Origin: Bisporella sp. PMI_857
Taxonomy: Eukaryota > Ascomycota > Leotiomycetes > Helotiales > Helotiaceae
Length of the DNA: 64,000 nucleotides
Reading direction: 5' to 3'
NCBI GenBank assembly: GCA_021307315.1
Contig: JAJSPD010000068.1
Location: forward strand, 62,001-126,000
Under the pieces are notes generated by a model. That model was not told where the DNA came from. It made no database searches and worked only from the letters and a program-made list of their open reading frames with translations. How positions within the stretch are numbered: the first letter of the stretch is position 1; every line of letters starts with the position of its first letter. The position numbers and the translations under genes are program-made. Shown in pieces: positions 1 through 10,012 of this stretch.

Positions 1-1568
1 CGCAGGAACGTCAGTTGTGAGTTGAAAATCTCTTGTGTCGCCTTTGGGCTAGTGAAAGCTCACAACTTGATAGGCTTGAAGATTTCTTCACGTACATTCA
101 CCCTTCGATACCCTTGTTCAACAAAAGTCATTTTATAGAGCGATACAAGCAAGGCCTTGTAACTCGCGAGCTATTGCAAACACTCCTGACGGTGTCTGCA
201 CGGATTCTGGGAGCTGCCGCAATTGTGTCCAGTTGTAGCCAGATAGAGTGTATGGCCTTTCTGCTCTCAGGCAATCCTATCAGCGAAGAGGACTCTTGTG
301 ATAATGTTCCGTTGAGTAAATTTCAGCAAGCTTGTTTACTGGCGTTTTACGAGTTTCACCAATTACCCAGCCAAAAATCGTGGCAAAAGATTGGAGAACT
401 TGCTCGAAAAGCTTATCAGTGCGACCTCCACCAAGTTGACAATCCAGACTGCCGCTTTCTCAATGCAAATGGATCAGTGCCCGAAGAAGATATCGATGAG
501 TGGCGGAATGTGTGGTGGTGCATTTACTGTTTGGATTCTTATTGTAATATCACCGCCGTAACGCCATTTGTCGTGGAGCTAGAGAGCATCAGGACTGCTC
601 TAACTGTGATATTTCCGCCAGAATGCGGCCGCACTAAAGGTGCTGATGCAGTCTTTCTTCCTGCGGAAACGGGATTACTCTGGAAGACAACGAAATATAT
701 TTTTTCTTGTCCTGGAGACCCTAATCCAATCATACATCTGATCACCACCACACTCCTAAAGGAAGCCGGACTCCTTCTTCGACTGTGGAAGCAAAATCCG
801 TCTGAACGCCTGAAGCCCCGGTTTTCCATTCTCGAAGACCATATTTCCACCGTCCGGCTTGCTTTGCCCTCAAGGTATCTTGATGTAGCGCGTAATGTCA
901 GAAATAATGAGCAAAACGCGGAGCACCATGCTCGACTCATTTGCATTCTCCACCTTCACGCTGCGCGCCTCCTGGTCTCTCAACCCATCCAGGAACCGGT
1001 TAATGACGCAAAATGGTTGCGTCGGTGGCACGGAATCTTAGAACATTGCGAGGAGGTAGTCTCAGTAGTCAGGCAGTGGAAAACACAAAATTGCCTATCT
1101 GTTGATCCGGCAATCTGTTTCATTATCTCAGGAGTCCTTATCACACTGCATCTACTTTCAAAGGACGGCACAATCGTCAATCCTGAACTTCAATCCAGGC
1201 TCCTCACTCAGAAGCATCTGCTATGTTTGTTTCTTGAGCAGTTTGCGTCTATTTGGCAATTGCCACGCTTTCTATTAGGTTAGCCCCGTGAACAGTCCCC
1301 ATCTACACATCAGCTTACATTTTCCCCAGCGTCCTTCCAAAACTTCTCCAGGAAGTTTTCGGGTCCGCTCACAACCGCCGATATCGATCAAATCTTGAGA
1401 CAGAATCTAGGTTTATTACACCAAGGCTGGTTTAAGCTGACCTCAATGACGCCGAACGATTTACAACCACCAGCAGCCCATAGCGTAGACAAGGCTGTAC
1501 TTTCAGAAGGTGACTTTAATGATTGGGAGTTGTGGGCTAATGGTTCGAACATAAGCTTCTCGGCATAG
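1..1568 (+). CDS. Fungal-specific transcription factor, 3' part (5' end outside window)
   Basis: Partial gene. The frame open from about position 33 encodes the fungal_trans middle homology region of Zn2Cys6 regulators. It begins with the typical 'FFTYIHPSIPLFNKSHF' block and runs through helical segments such as 'WWCIYCLDSY'. The frame meets a stop at 1281, but an intron at 1279-1329 (gttag...ccccag, 51 bp) joins it in phase to a second exon, 1330-1568, ending 'SNISFSA'. No DNA-binding zinc cluster is present, because that exon should lie left of the window. No ATG supports a start here; an in-frame stop at 18-20 suggests another intron near the edge. The nucleus is the expected location. 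It lies next to an aromatic-degradation gene pair, so it may regulate it, but that is inference. The family is clear; the exact gene is not. Confidence 0.8.
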
Positions 1569-2110
1569 GTCTGATAGAGATTTCTAGATTTGTCTAAGGA
1601 ATTCAGAAACAAAACATCTTGTGGCAGCGTGATTCACTCTCCAGATCATTGTAGATCTGTTGTTCTTCGGTCGACGATGGAGATCACGGACATATGTAAA
1701 CATTTGGTACGATGTAGTGGATAGTTCTGAATTGAACAGAACCCTAAGAAAAGTCATAAAAATTAAGATTAGCTCCTTCTAAGCACCTTGAGGGTTTTGA
1801 GCTTTCACGCGAGTTCTATGTACAAAATGAACCGATCAGTGAGCTATAAGTTGAATAAGTCAGCAAGTCAGTTGCAGGACCTTTGGTCAGTCAGTCAGTT
1901 GGAAATATATCCTCAAATTATCACCAACCTGCTGACTCATTGCACACAAAGTTTCGCTGAAGTCTAATTCATTCATCTAATAGCCTGATATCTAATAGCT
2001 TGATCCAAAAGTCTCATCGCCGAGATATACCAACTCCCGTACCGAACTTCACGCACACAACCAAATTCAACCTTAAGATTCGCGCTTCAGGAACATCGTC
2101 TTCTCCCGCA
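1569..2110. other. Intergenic, no gene seen
   Basis: Convergent gap between the transcription factor and the monooxygenase. I see no conserved reading frame or repeat here; it should hold the two 3' untranslated regions. Confidence 0.6.
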
Positions 2111-4090
2111 TCACAACATTGCTTTCAACAAATGTAGGCAATCCCTAATCTCATCAGATGTCCTCGCTGTTGCAAATATAATCAGATCTGGTCGGACAAT
2201 CGCGTACTTCGTCGTGTTAGGGAATCTTTTTAAGAATGCTTTCTCATCGTACCCTGCCTTGAAAGGCAGCCCACTTAGTGTCTCTTGAGCACAAAGATGA
2301 TACACGCCTGCCCTGGTGTCGTTTTTTTCAGAAGAAATAGACACAATCGACTCTTCAGACAGAAGTGACGTAGGCACAGTAACTGTGTTCAATAGACTCT
2401 TCGCTTTGGCCACAATACCCCCATTGTCCTCGAATACGAGGAGAGTCATCGCTGACGGGCCATGCTGCAAAAGTGTATCAGACAATATGGGAGAACTGTG
2501 CTGAGTTTTGACGTATACTTGAGCCAATTTTCCACCTCCCTGATACCGAGCGAGAAAGAAGCCGTCTTTAACATCCTTGTATCCAATATTCTCCCGTTTG
2601 AGAGGCAGATAAGCAATGCTTGGCATGCCGATGAGATTGCTGAGTAAAGAGGCAATTTTTTTGCTGAAAAAGAACCCCCAGCTCTCTGGCTTGTTACAAA
2701 GGGCTCCATTCCCCATAGTCAATCTTGTCGAGTTGTCAACTCCCTGACGACGTTCAAGTTCCCAAGTTCGGAGTATTTTGTTGCTCACAGACTTTCGAGT
2801 ATCTGAATGGCGCAGAATGATTGCAAGTCGCCACGCCAAGCTGTCACCATCTCGAATGCCACAAGAAATGCCCTGCCCACCGAACGGGGGAAAGACATGT
2901 GCAGCATCACCGATGAGGATAGACTTATTGTGGAACCACTTATTGACAACTTTCTGGCAGAAAGTGAAGGGTCTACAGCGGAGGATGTTAACACAGTCGC
3001 GAGGAAATTCAACTGCTCCACCTGGAAATGGCTGTCCGTTTGCGTCAGAACTTCGAGTGATCATGGGCGTTAGATTCTCCCACAGTAACTCCTCCGCGAC
3101 TTTGGACTCATTCCAGTCGGGCTCCGCAAACTCATGCCTCCACAGTCGAGACTCCGCTGGCCCAAACCGTCCGGTTGCTACAGCCTTCCCAGGAGGGCTG
3201 CAGAAGTGCCAATTGTCAGGCCAGAAATGATCATATACTTCTTGAGGAGTGAGGCCCATCGACCAGAATGGCAGATCAGGATGCGAAGTTGGAGTCGGAA
3301 GAGTGATCTGCAGATTTGCGGCCACCCACGTCGATGTGTAAGCTGCAATGCCAACTGCCTGTCTGATGTTGGCAATGGGCTCCAGGAATTTCTTCCGAAC
3401 AATTCCGGTTTTGCCGTCAGCACCGACGAGCCACGATGCCTTGATGCGCCCCATGGCCTCCTGCTGGTCCACATATTCGACAAGGACGCCATCAACCAGC
3501 TCCTTCAAAGATACGACAAGGCAGCCACGACGAAATTCACAGAAAGGTGACATGTCGATTGCATTCCTGAGTGCCTTCTCTGCAACAACGGTCAGCCTAA
3601 ACACCGGTACTAGATCAAGTCGCAAAACACGAAAGTAATGATTTAACATACCAAGCTCTGGCTGCACCTGGAAAATTCCGCCAGCTACAGTTTGTTCTAG
3701 CCAGTCAGGTTGGAGGTCCAAAGAGAAGAATGGCGGATTCTGCCATGTGGTTCTGTGAAAGTTCAGTGCTTTCATTTCTGGGATTGTGTCAGTCCTGCAG
3801 AGTTTGGGCTTTTAGATTTGACGCCGCTCACCTTTTCCAATAACCGCCATCTGGTCCCCTATTCCAATCTGATAAAGTACCCTTATCGCATCACCAGCGA
3901 GAAAGACACCTCTAGGATCTTCATCAATCTCAGTCTCCTTTTCCAAGAGAACGGACTTTTTGCTTTGTCAGTAATATACGGAATTGCAGATGGGACAGCG
4001 ACTTACATGTATCTCATATCTGGCGAGTGACAAGGCAAGAACAAGGCCAGCAGGCCCTGCCCCAACAATGACAACTGGGCTCGTATCCAT
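2111..4090 (-). CDS. FAD-dependent aromatic hydroxylase (PHBH/MhpA class)
   Basis: Four exons: 4007-4090, 3832-3955, 3652-3777 and 2111-3579, giving about 600 aa. Introns are 51, 54 and 72 bp; the third keeps the frame open and would be missed by a plain ORF call. The N-terminus carries the FAD dinucleotide motif GAGPAG (residues 10-15), a conserved 'EDPRG' segment follows, and the second FAD motif reads 'LIGDAAHVFPPFGGQG'. The long C-terminal extension is typical of phenol and 3-(3-hydroxyphenyl)propionate hydroxylases, which use NAD(P)H and O2 to add a hydroxyl to a phenolic ring. The gene is divergent from the extradiol dioxygenase, 588 bp away, so a hydroxylate-then-cleave pair is plausible. 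The substrate cannot be told from sequence. The reading frame looks intact. Confidence 0.88.
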
Positions 4091-4678
4091 TGTCCCTTAG
4101 ATGTGTATCGGAATTCTAGCTTTAATGGAATGATTACTCAAGCTTTGGGGGGAGGAGGGGGTTTGCGTCTCCTTTTTATGGTGATTTATAGCCACAAATA
4201 AGCAGCATACCCGCAGTCTCAGAGCATGTGTTCAATTGCTTGCTCCACATTCTCCGGCACGACAAGTTGAATCTGACTCCCTAATTGCCCCATGGCGCTG
4301 TGATGTGGAGAAGCAATAAGTAACAGATCCAGCTGCAGATTTAACGTTTGCACCAGCCCAAGGGGGGGTTAGTACATTAGTGGCGCCGTGGAATGATCGC
4401 TTGCGGGGCGATCCAGTAAATTAAGCTCCCGCGCCTGAAGGCTCGTGGTGATCGTGAATTAGCCGCGGAGCAACAACTAAGTCAAGTCGCCATCTCCCAT
4501 CTTGCAACGGACTATCCGATGCAGATTTTTGAACCTTCGGAATATCCATCTTAGGCTTTGTTATGAGTTCCCCGCGCCGGCTGGTGTCTGGTGTTCCTTG
4601 CCTCCACACTGGACGCGGGAGACAACGAAACCAGAACAGAATTTATATGTCCTATCCTGTATCGCTTCACTAACCATA
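4091..4678. promoter_or_regulatory. Shared divergent promoter, monooxygenase/dioxygenase
   Basis: 588 bp separate the two divergent start codons. A TATA-like 'tttatat' lies about 35 bp before the dioxygenase ATG. A T/G-rich homopurine stretch follows the monooxygenase start. No operator could be assigned. Confidence 0.45.
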
Positions 4679-5823
4679 ATGTCCTCCTCTCTCTTGCTCG
4701 GTTTTATCGGCTCCTTACCATCATTTATTCGTACCAAAATCATTCCAGACATGCTGATTCCAGAAATCACGAATAGCCCTTCGAAAGTGCAGCTTAGTAG
4801 ACTCTCACACGTCTACTTCGAGCATTCCAACCTAAAAGAGTTTACGAGATTCGCCCGCGATTTTGGATTTATTGAGGCGCATCGTACAGAAGATGCCGTC
4901 TACTTCAGGGGGTATGGAATAGACCAGTATGTCTACGTGGCGAAACAGAGTAAGGATAAAGCACCAAGGTTTCTGGGTGCTTGCTTTGTAGCTAAGAATG
5001 AGGAGGAATTCGAAAAATGCGCGGCGCTTGAGGGCGCCAAAGTGAGGACCCTCACTGATGCTCCTGGCGGCGGAAAAATAATTACGTTCGAGCGACCGGG
5101 CGACACGTTCATGCATATCATTCATGGCCAGAAAGAGAGGGAGGTAAAGTCGGAAGAAGCCACCTCTGCTACCCACGACTCCCTTGGGCCGCTCAACACT
5201 CCGTTCGAGAAGCCTAGAAGAGGCGAGTTTGACTAAGCACTTCTATGGAAACGCAAGCTCATATATTAGCAGGACAGTTTCAGCGCTTTCATCCAGGACC
5301 CGCCGCCGTTCATAAGCTTGGTCACTTCGGCTATGTCTGTGTAGACTTCGATAAAGAGCTGGAGTGGTACACGTCGAACTTCAACTTTGTGGCTTCTGAT
5401 GTCCTCTTCCATCCACAACTTCAACAGGTCGATGTCCTCATCTTCATGCATCTTGATCTCGGTCAAGCCTTTAGCGACCATCACATCTTTTTCTTACAAC
5501 GTTCTCCACCCGGCGTCAAGAAGACTTACCTACACCATTCATCCTATGAAGTGGCGGATTTTGATACCCAGTTGATCGGCCACGAGTGGTTGGCAAAGAA
5601 GGGGTGGAAGAGCGTATGGGGCGTTGGGAGACATATCTTGGGCAGTCAGATCTTTGATTATTGGGAGGATAGTTCAGGATTCAAGATTGAGCATTACGCT
5701 GATGGAGATGTAGTAAATGCAGATACGAAGCCGAGGAGGGAGATTGCTGGGGCGATTTCTATTTGGGGACCTGAGCTGCCAAAAGACTTCGGAGAGGATA
5801 AAACTCACCTGGCGGTTAGTTGA
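4679..5823 (+). CDS. Type I extradiol ring-cleavage dioxygenase (VOC fold)
   Basis: Two exons, 4679-5222 and 5273-5823, about 364 aa. The first half is the non-catalytic VOC domain ('LSRLSHVYFEHSNLKEF'), the second the catalytic one. The Fe(II) ligands of the BphC family are all visible: His199 in 'KLGHFGYV', His269 or His270 in 'TYLHHSSYEV', and Glu321 in 'FKIEHYADGD'. It should open catechol-type rings next to the hydroxyls. No GT donor keeps the frame; a GC-AG intron (donor AG|gcgagt, acceptor ttagcag, 50 bp) restores '...KPRRGQFQRFHPGP', the form I expect for the family. A downstream in-frame Met at 4751 is an alternative start. The divergent hydroxylase could supply its substrate. It is also described as a biphenyl-2,3-diol dioxygenase-like protein. 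Confidence 0.87.
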
Positions 5824-5871
5824 ACAGAAGTATGCATTGGAGCTATCTGTATGCGAAAATATTGTCCATGA

Positions 5872-5912
5872 AGTAGTGCTATTGGCGAATCTCTACCAAT
5901 TAATGCGTCCAA
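5872..5912. repeat. Short fragment of duplicated SDR-linked sequence
   Basis: About 40 bp ('agtgctattggcgaatctct...') match 61398-61432 with a few differences. At 61.4 kb this sequence runs straight into a segment that here only resumes at about 6588, so roughly 675 bp separate the two pieces at this site. Confidence 0.6.
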
Positions 5913-6587
5913 GTAGTACTGTGATGGTCCATTAGTAATATGAATCTATGATTTAGACTAGGCAAACAGGTCCGAATCCTTGTGAGAGTAACAAACCATA
6001 AGTTTTCATCTGGACACTCGATATGCTCAAATTAAACATTGCATGATTGCTGCAAAGCTGCACACTAAGTATATTAAAAATGACAACGTCACACCTAGTC
6101 AAATCATATCATTATCTTTGAACGCCCAACCATAGAGGTAAAAAGTGTTTTAATTAAAGTGATATTAAAGTGTCATTTATAAATACTAGAGCTATAAAAT
6201 CGTGTAAGAAGTGAGCCAAGTGCGTACCGAAGTGCAACAGGGATGGGGCAGTAAAGTTCAATAGGTCGGCTGAAATAACAAATTATTGATTGGTAGTGAG
6301 ATTTAATAGTGAATATCCAAGAGCCGCGCACGCTTTAACCATTTAGCAAATCGAGATATATTGAAAGCAAATTTACTACTAAAGAGAGCCCTGAAGGAGT
6401 CCAGAGTCTGTAAGGCCAATGATACTTAGTCGCTGTAAGCAAGTGTGGAGCTGCCATTCTACATATGCTGACAACAACCTGCTGACTAGTCATCGAAGTG
6501 TATTTCATGAGATTAACAAAAAAGATTCACATAATCATCCAGGAATGTCTTTGCAAACATAGTTCGCTCTTGATAGTAAACAAATAC
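5913..6587. other. AT-rich gap, apparent insertion
   Basis: No gene seen. Compared with the copy at 61.4 kb, this stretch interrupts an otherwise continuous sequence. I could not find convincing terminal inverted repeats or a clear target duplication at its ends. A small open frame at 6498-6749 has no recognisable product and overlaps the SDR relic. Confidence 0.4.
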
Positions 6588-6599
6588 AAGGGAGCGCGC

Positions 6600-7570
6600 T
6601 ATGTTCTTTGGAGTCTCACCTCATACTTCAAGATAGATCTGTTGTTGAGAGCCGCGATGGCTTCTGGTCCAATGCTTGTCCCTGAGACCTGTCAGCGCCA
6701 TATCTTTGACAAAAATGTCAAGACAAGATTGGCGTGCCCATTCAGTTAACAGAAGGCCGGGTAGGACATCGATTACACGGATCTTTGGGACCCATGGAAA
6801 AAGCCATGCTCTCCATTATATGGAGGTCCGCTGCTTTGGTCACTGAGTAGCCTAAGCTACTCCCCATTGCCGAAACTTCCCAGAAGTGCGTCATCGATTG
6901 GAGCATGCAAGCACCATTTCGAGTCGGCGACTCACGGCAATTGACGACATAATAACATAAACCCCGACATCGCCGTTGGATTTGAAAACAGGTCCTGCTA
7001 CTTACATGAGTTGTAAATGAGACATAACGTTGGTGGCCCAGCTCTGTAAGTTTCAGATCTTCGCGACGGGTTAAATATGGGTATGTGGCTCATCTTGCGT
7101 TATCCCATTCCCCATGAGATAGATAACAGATATCTCCTCTCTTGGTCTGTCTGGTCCATCCTGCATTTTCCACAATGATAGCAAGACCTCCTATTTTCGC
7201 CACTGTTTCTGTGACTAGACGAACATTGTCTCCAGCAACGGCAGCATCTTGAAACAGTTATTTATGCCTTCGGAACATCCTCTGGTAAAGTGCAGTTGAT
7301 CACAAAGGTCTTGACTGCATACTCTATAATGAGCTTCTTAGCAAGGTCTTAGGCGGTAGTCTCATTGCTAACGTAGTTGATAGCAAATGTATATGTATAC
7401 ATATTTCCCCTACAACTCTTGGAGGAAAATTTCTCACAGATCGCAGCACCGAGACCCTTAAAAATGGAGTATTAGAGTCAATGATTTGAAAATAGGACAG
7501 AGTTCTTTCCTATGACCCTGCTGTGACCAAGACAACTCTTCCGAATGAGATATTTCTGGAGGCGGTCAAA
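6600..7570 (-). pseudogene. Short-chain dehydrogenase/reductase pseudogene
   Basis: Read on the minus strand, pieces in changing frames match a classical SDR in order. First comes 'VVLVTAG' near 7530, then a probable 59-bp intron and 'GLGAAICEKF' near 7455. Then 'AINYVSNET' followed by an in-frame TAA, 'DLAKKLIIEYAVKTFVINC', 'GGLAIIVENAGWTR' near 7170, 'YSVTKAADLHIMESM' (the YxxxK active site) near 6840, 'RVIDVLPGLLLTEWARQS', and a tail ending near 6600. Frame changes and stops break it in several places, so no working enzyme is expected. The family assignment rests on the order and spacing of these blocks. Its 3' end is repeated, with more transitions, at 61433-61575. Confidence 0.75.
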
Positions 7571-7699
7571 TTTAAATAAACAGATAGAGATTACAAACAG
7601 GCATGCCGAAACCTAAGGAATTTGCATTAGTGTAGGATGGGAATAATTCAAACTTCAGCTGTGATAGTTCGTCTTGAAACTACGTGAGCAGCCATTTTT

Positions 7700-8850
7700 T
7701 CAGGCTTGGATAGGGACTCCTGCCTCAATTCCCTGATTACCTGGGCGCTGCTGAGTTGATGAATCTACGATACGATTGTGCATCACAGGGTCTTGAAGTT
7801 GCTCCGATGGTCCTTCGCTTAGATTGTCCGGCGCATACGCCTCGGCAAAATTACCTTCGCCCCTCAACACGTAAGCGAGAAGACAAGCGTTGCCGCCGGG
7901 GCAATCATTATGGAGGGGAAGTTGAGGATTTCGGATCGCATTCAACTCCTCCAGTCAGTCGATGTATATCCACAGCTGACACCGTTCCTAACGCGATCTC
8001 GAAGGCCTCAAATAATCCCTCGGAACCTCGTTTTAAGCAATATTCACTCCCCAAAAGCTCGAAAACCTTACGAGTCTCCAGAACGGTTGAATCCCCTACT
8101 CCACTCCCTACCAAGAGGAGCTGGAAGCCCAGGGAAAACCTTACGACGCCCTTTCAGACAAAGCAAGACTATACCAAAACCATCGTGGCCACTAATATCC
8201 CTCGATCAATGCGTGCGGTTGCGCTTGCTAGATAATGCAAGCCCAGCGAGTACTGGCTCACAACTTTGCCAAATTCCAAGGCCTCGGGACCAGACCGCTT
8301 GCTTATCAAAGTGCATACCGCATTGCCACTTATTTCTCTTTGAATTCCTAGTGCAGTGGAGTGGGGAACGAGCTTTGTTGTTAGGGCAACTGGTGTAAGA
8401 ACTAGATTTCTTGGTCCTGTGATGGAAAACATGGGGTGCAATCTAGGACCGCTGGATTTGGAACTAAACTGGGGGCTGCTGGAACGAGTGTTGCTGTTGG
8501 CTTTGTGCGATGTGTGAGAATGGGATCGAGTGCTTCTGGGCTTGGTATGGAAGCTGCTGCTGCTGGATCTGGTGTTCGGATAATTGCTGCTGCGAGTTCG
8601 CACCCTCATTTAACTATAGAACTTTCTGGGGCCAAGCTAATTCTTGTTCCAGTTTGATATTCCTCCCCCACGCTTTTTCAAGGACTAGATCGAAGTTGGG
8701 ACCGTCTGATGACTCCTCACTTGATAACTCCTATTTTTCCCCAAGCGTTCAGTATGGTCTTGCATCCTCTCTCTTATTGTGGGAGTATGTCTGGCCTGCG
8801 AAGGCTGCTGGCGGCAATCTAGTGAGCTATTTGGCAGCGCTGCGATCTCA
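7700..8850 (-). pseudogene. Decayed coding region, Gln-rich, family unknown
   Basis: On the minus strand one frame gives protein-like sequence ('FDLVLEKAWGRNIKLEQEL', a Gln-rich block near 8560-8490, then 'CGMHFDKQAVWSRGLGIW'). It is broken by TAG codons where CAG (Gln) would fit its neighbours, the change expected from C-to-T mutation. Lower down, 'CPGGNACLLAYVLRGEGN' near 7900 and the open frame 7908-8114 also look coding but lie in other frames. I do not recognise the family. It may instead be a real gene with many introns. Confidence 0.3.
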
Positions 8851-9178
8851 ATATCTACTACTACTTAATACTCGATCTCAACAAACGGTCAACTGACTTG
8901 CTCTCTTAACTCGAACGTAAGTTTCCTTAATCTCAGGAAGCTCCTGGAATAGTCTCGGACGGCACTAATAAAGACTGAATATACGAAGCTTTACCTTCAT
9001 ACTGGAGCGCACACCTCGCAAGGTCGAGAGTTGGAATTCGGAATACTGCGCGAACCGCGACGGCATGGTACTCCTTAGCAAAGCTCGTAAGGTTGCCGAA
9101 TAACAGTGATCTCTAATCCTAGTTCCACGGAAGTTGGTACCTTGGCGGATATCGGAGCACTCGCTAGGGATGTGTAGC

Positions 9179-9607
9179 ACGGGATTCATTGGTCAACCTT
9201 GGAGAGAGGCCACGCTGTGCTCTTTGGCGAGTTCGCGGAGATTGCAGTGGATAGAAATGTGCATAGATCTGGACGTGCGTTTAGCAGTCTTATTAACGCT
9301 GTCTTATCCCTGAAGGGAATGAGCGAGCAGGTAAGTCCGATGTTGCCAGTATCAGTCGTATTCGTTAGCATGTCCTGAGGGGTATAATATCCAGCGTCCG
9401 CAGAAAGGCTATATTAAGAGCACTAGAGCAGCGGAGATGCCGGAGAATCTGGAGTACTTTGTCGACGGGAGGGAGCATTTCGTGGATGCTATAGATATAT
9501 TCGAACATGAAGACCAGGACCTGGAGGTGGGGGAGAAGATTTACCGGCTGTGGGGACAAGCTATATGCAGACTTGTATCAAAAGTTGTAGAGGTGTGGAT
9601 GAGGTGA
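9179..9607 (+). CDS. Possible two-exon gene fragment, unknown function
   Basis: A plus-strand frame after a 'gtgtag' acceptor near 9179 reads 'HAVLFGEFAEIAVDRNVH...INAVLSLKGMSEQ' up to a gtaagt donor near 9331. A second open stretch, about 9400-9607, reads 'AEMPENLEYFVDGREHFVDA' and ends 'VVEVWMR' then stop. Both look protein-like and acidic, and the minus-strand frames here do not. No upstream exon with an ATG could be placed, so this may be a 5'-truncated relic. No family recognised. Confidence 0.3.
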
Positions 9608-10012
9608 TGGCTGGAATTACCGACTTAACCGGTTTCTAGTCTCTTCTTTACTATAGAAAGAGCCTGATGCAAGATAGACGAGGCTTTGTAAATTATTTGG
9701 GCATTTTGCAATCCAATAAGACGATATGATCTACACAAAATTCTCACGGTATCTTGAATAAGTGCTGTCACTGGAATCAAGTAAGAACATCTCGAAGAAC
9801 GAAATGCAACATAGATAAAGGAGAAGTGAAATGTTCCATAAATGCAACAGCGCAATGATGAAAGATGGAAGTGATTGAATTGACTCTGATATCACAAATA
9901 CAAAGAATCAATATGCTAACCCCCATCTTAAGAATTTCATCAAGTTATACATGGTCTCATTGCACATAATGACAAATAATACTCCACATGGCATGGTTGA
10001 AAATACTTAATA
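9608..10012. other. Intergenic, nothing seen
   Basis: AT-rich spacer between the fragment above and the 3' end of the Zn2Cys6 gene. No conserved frame or repeat noticed. Confidence 0.5.
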
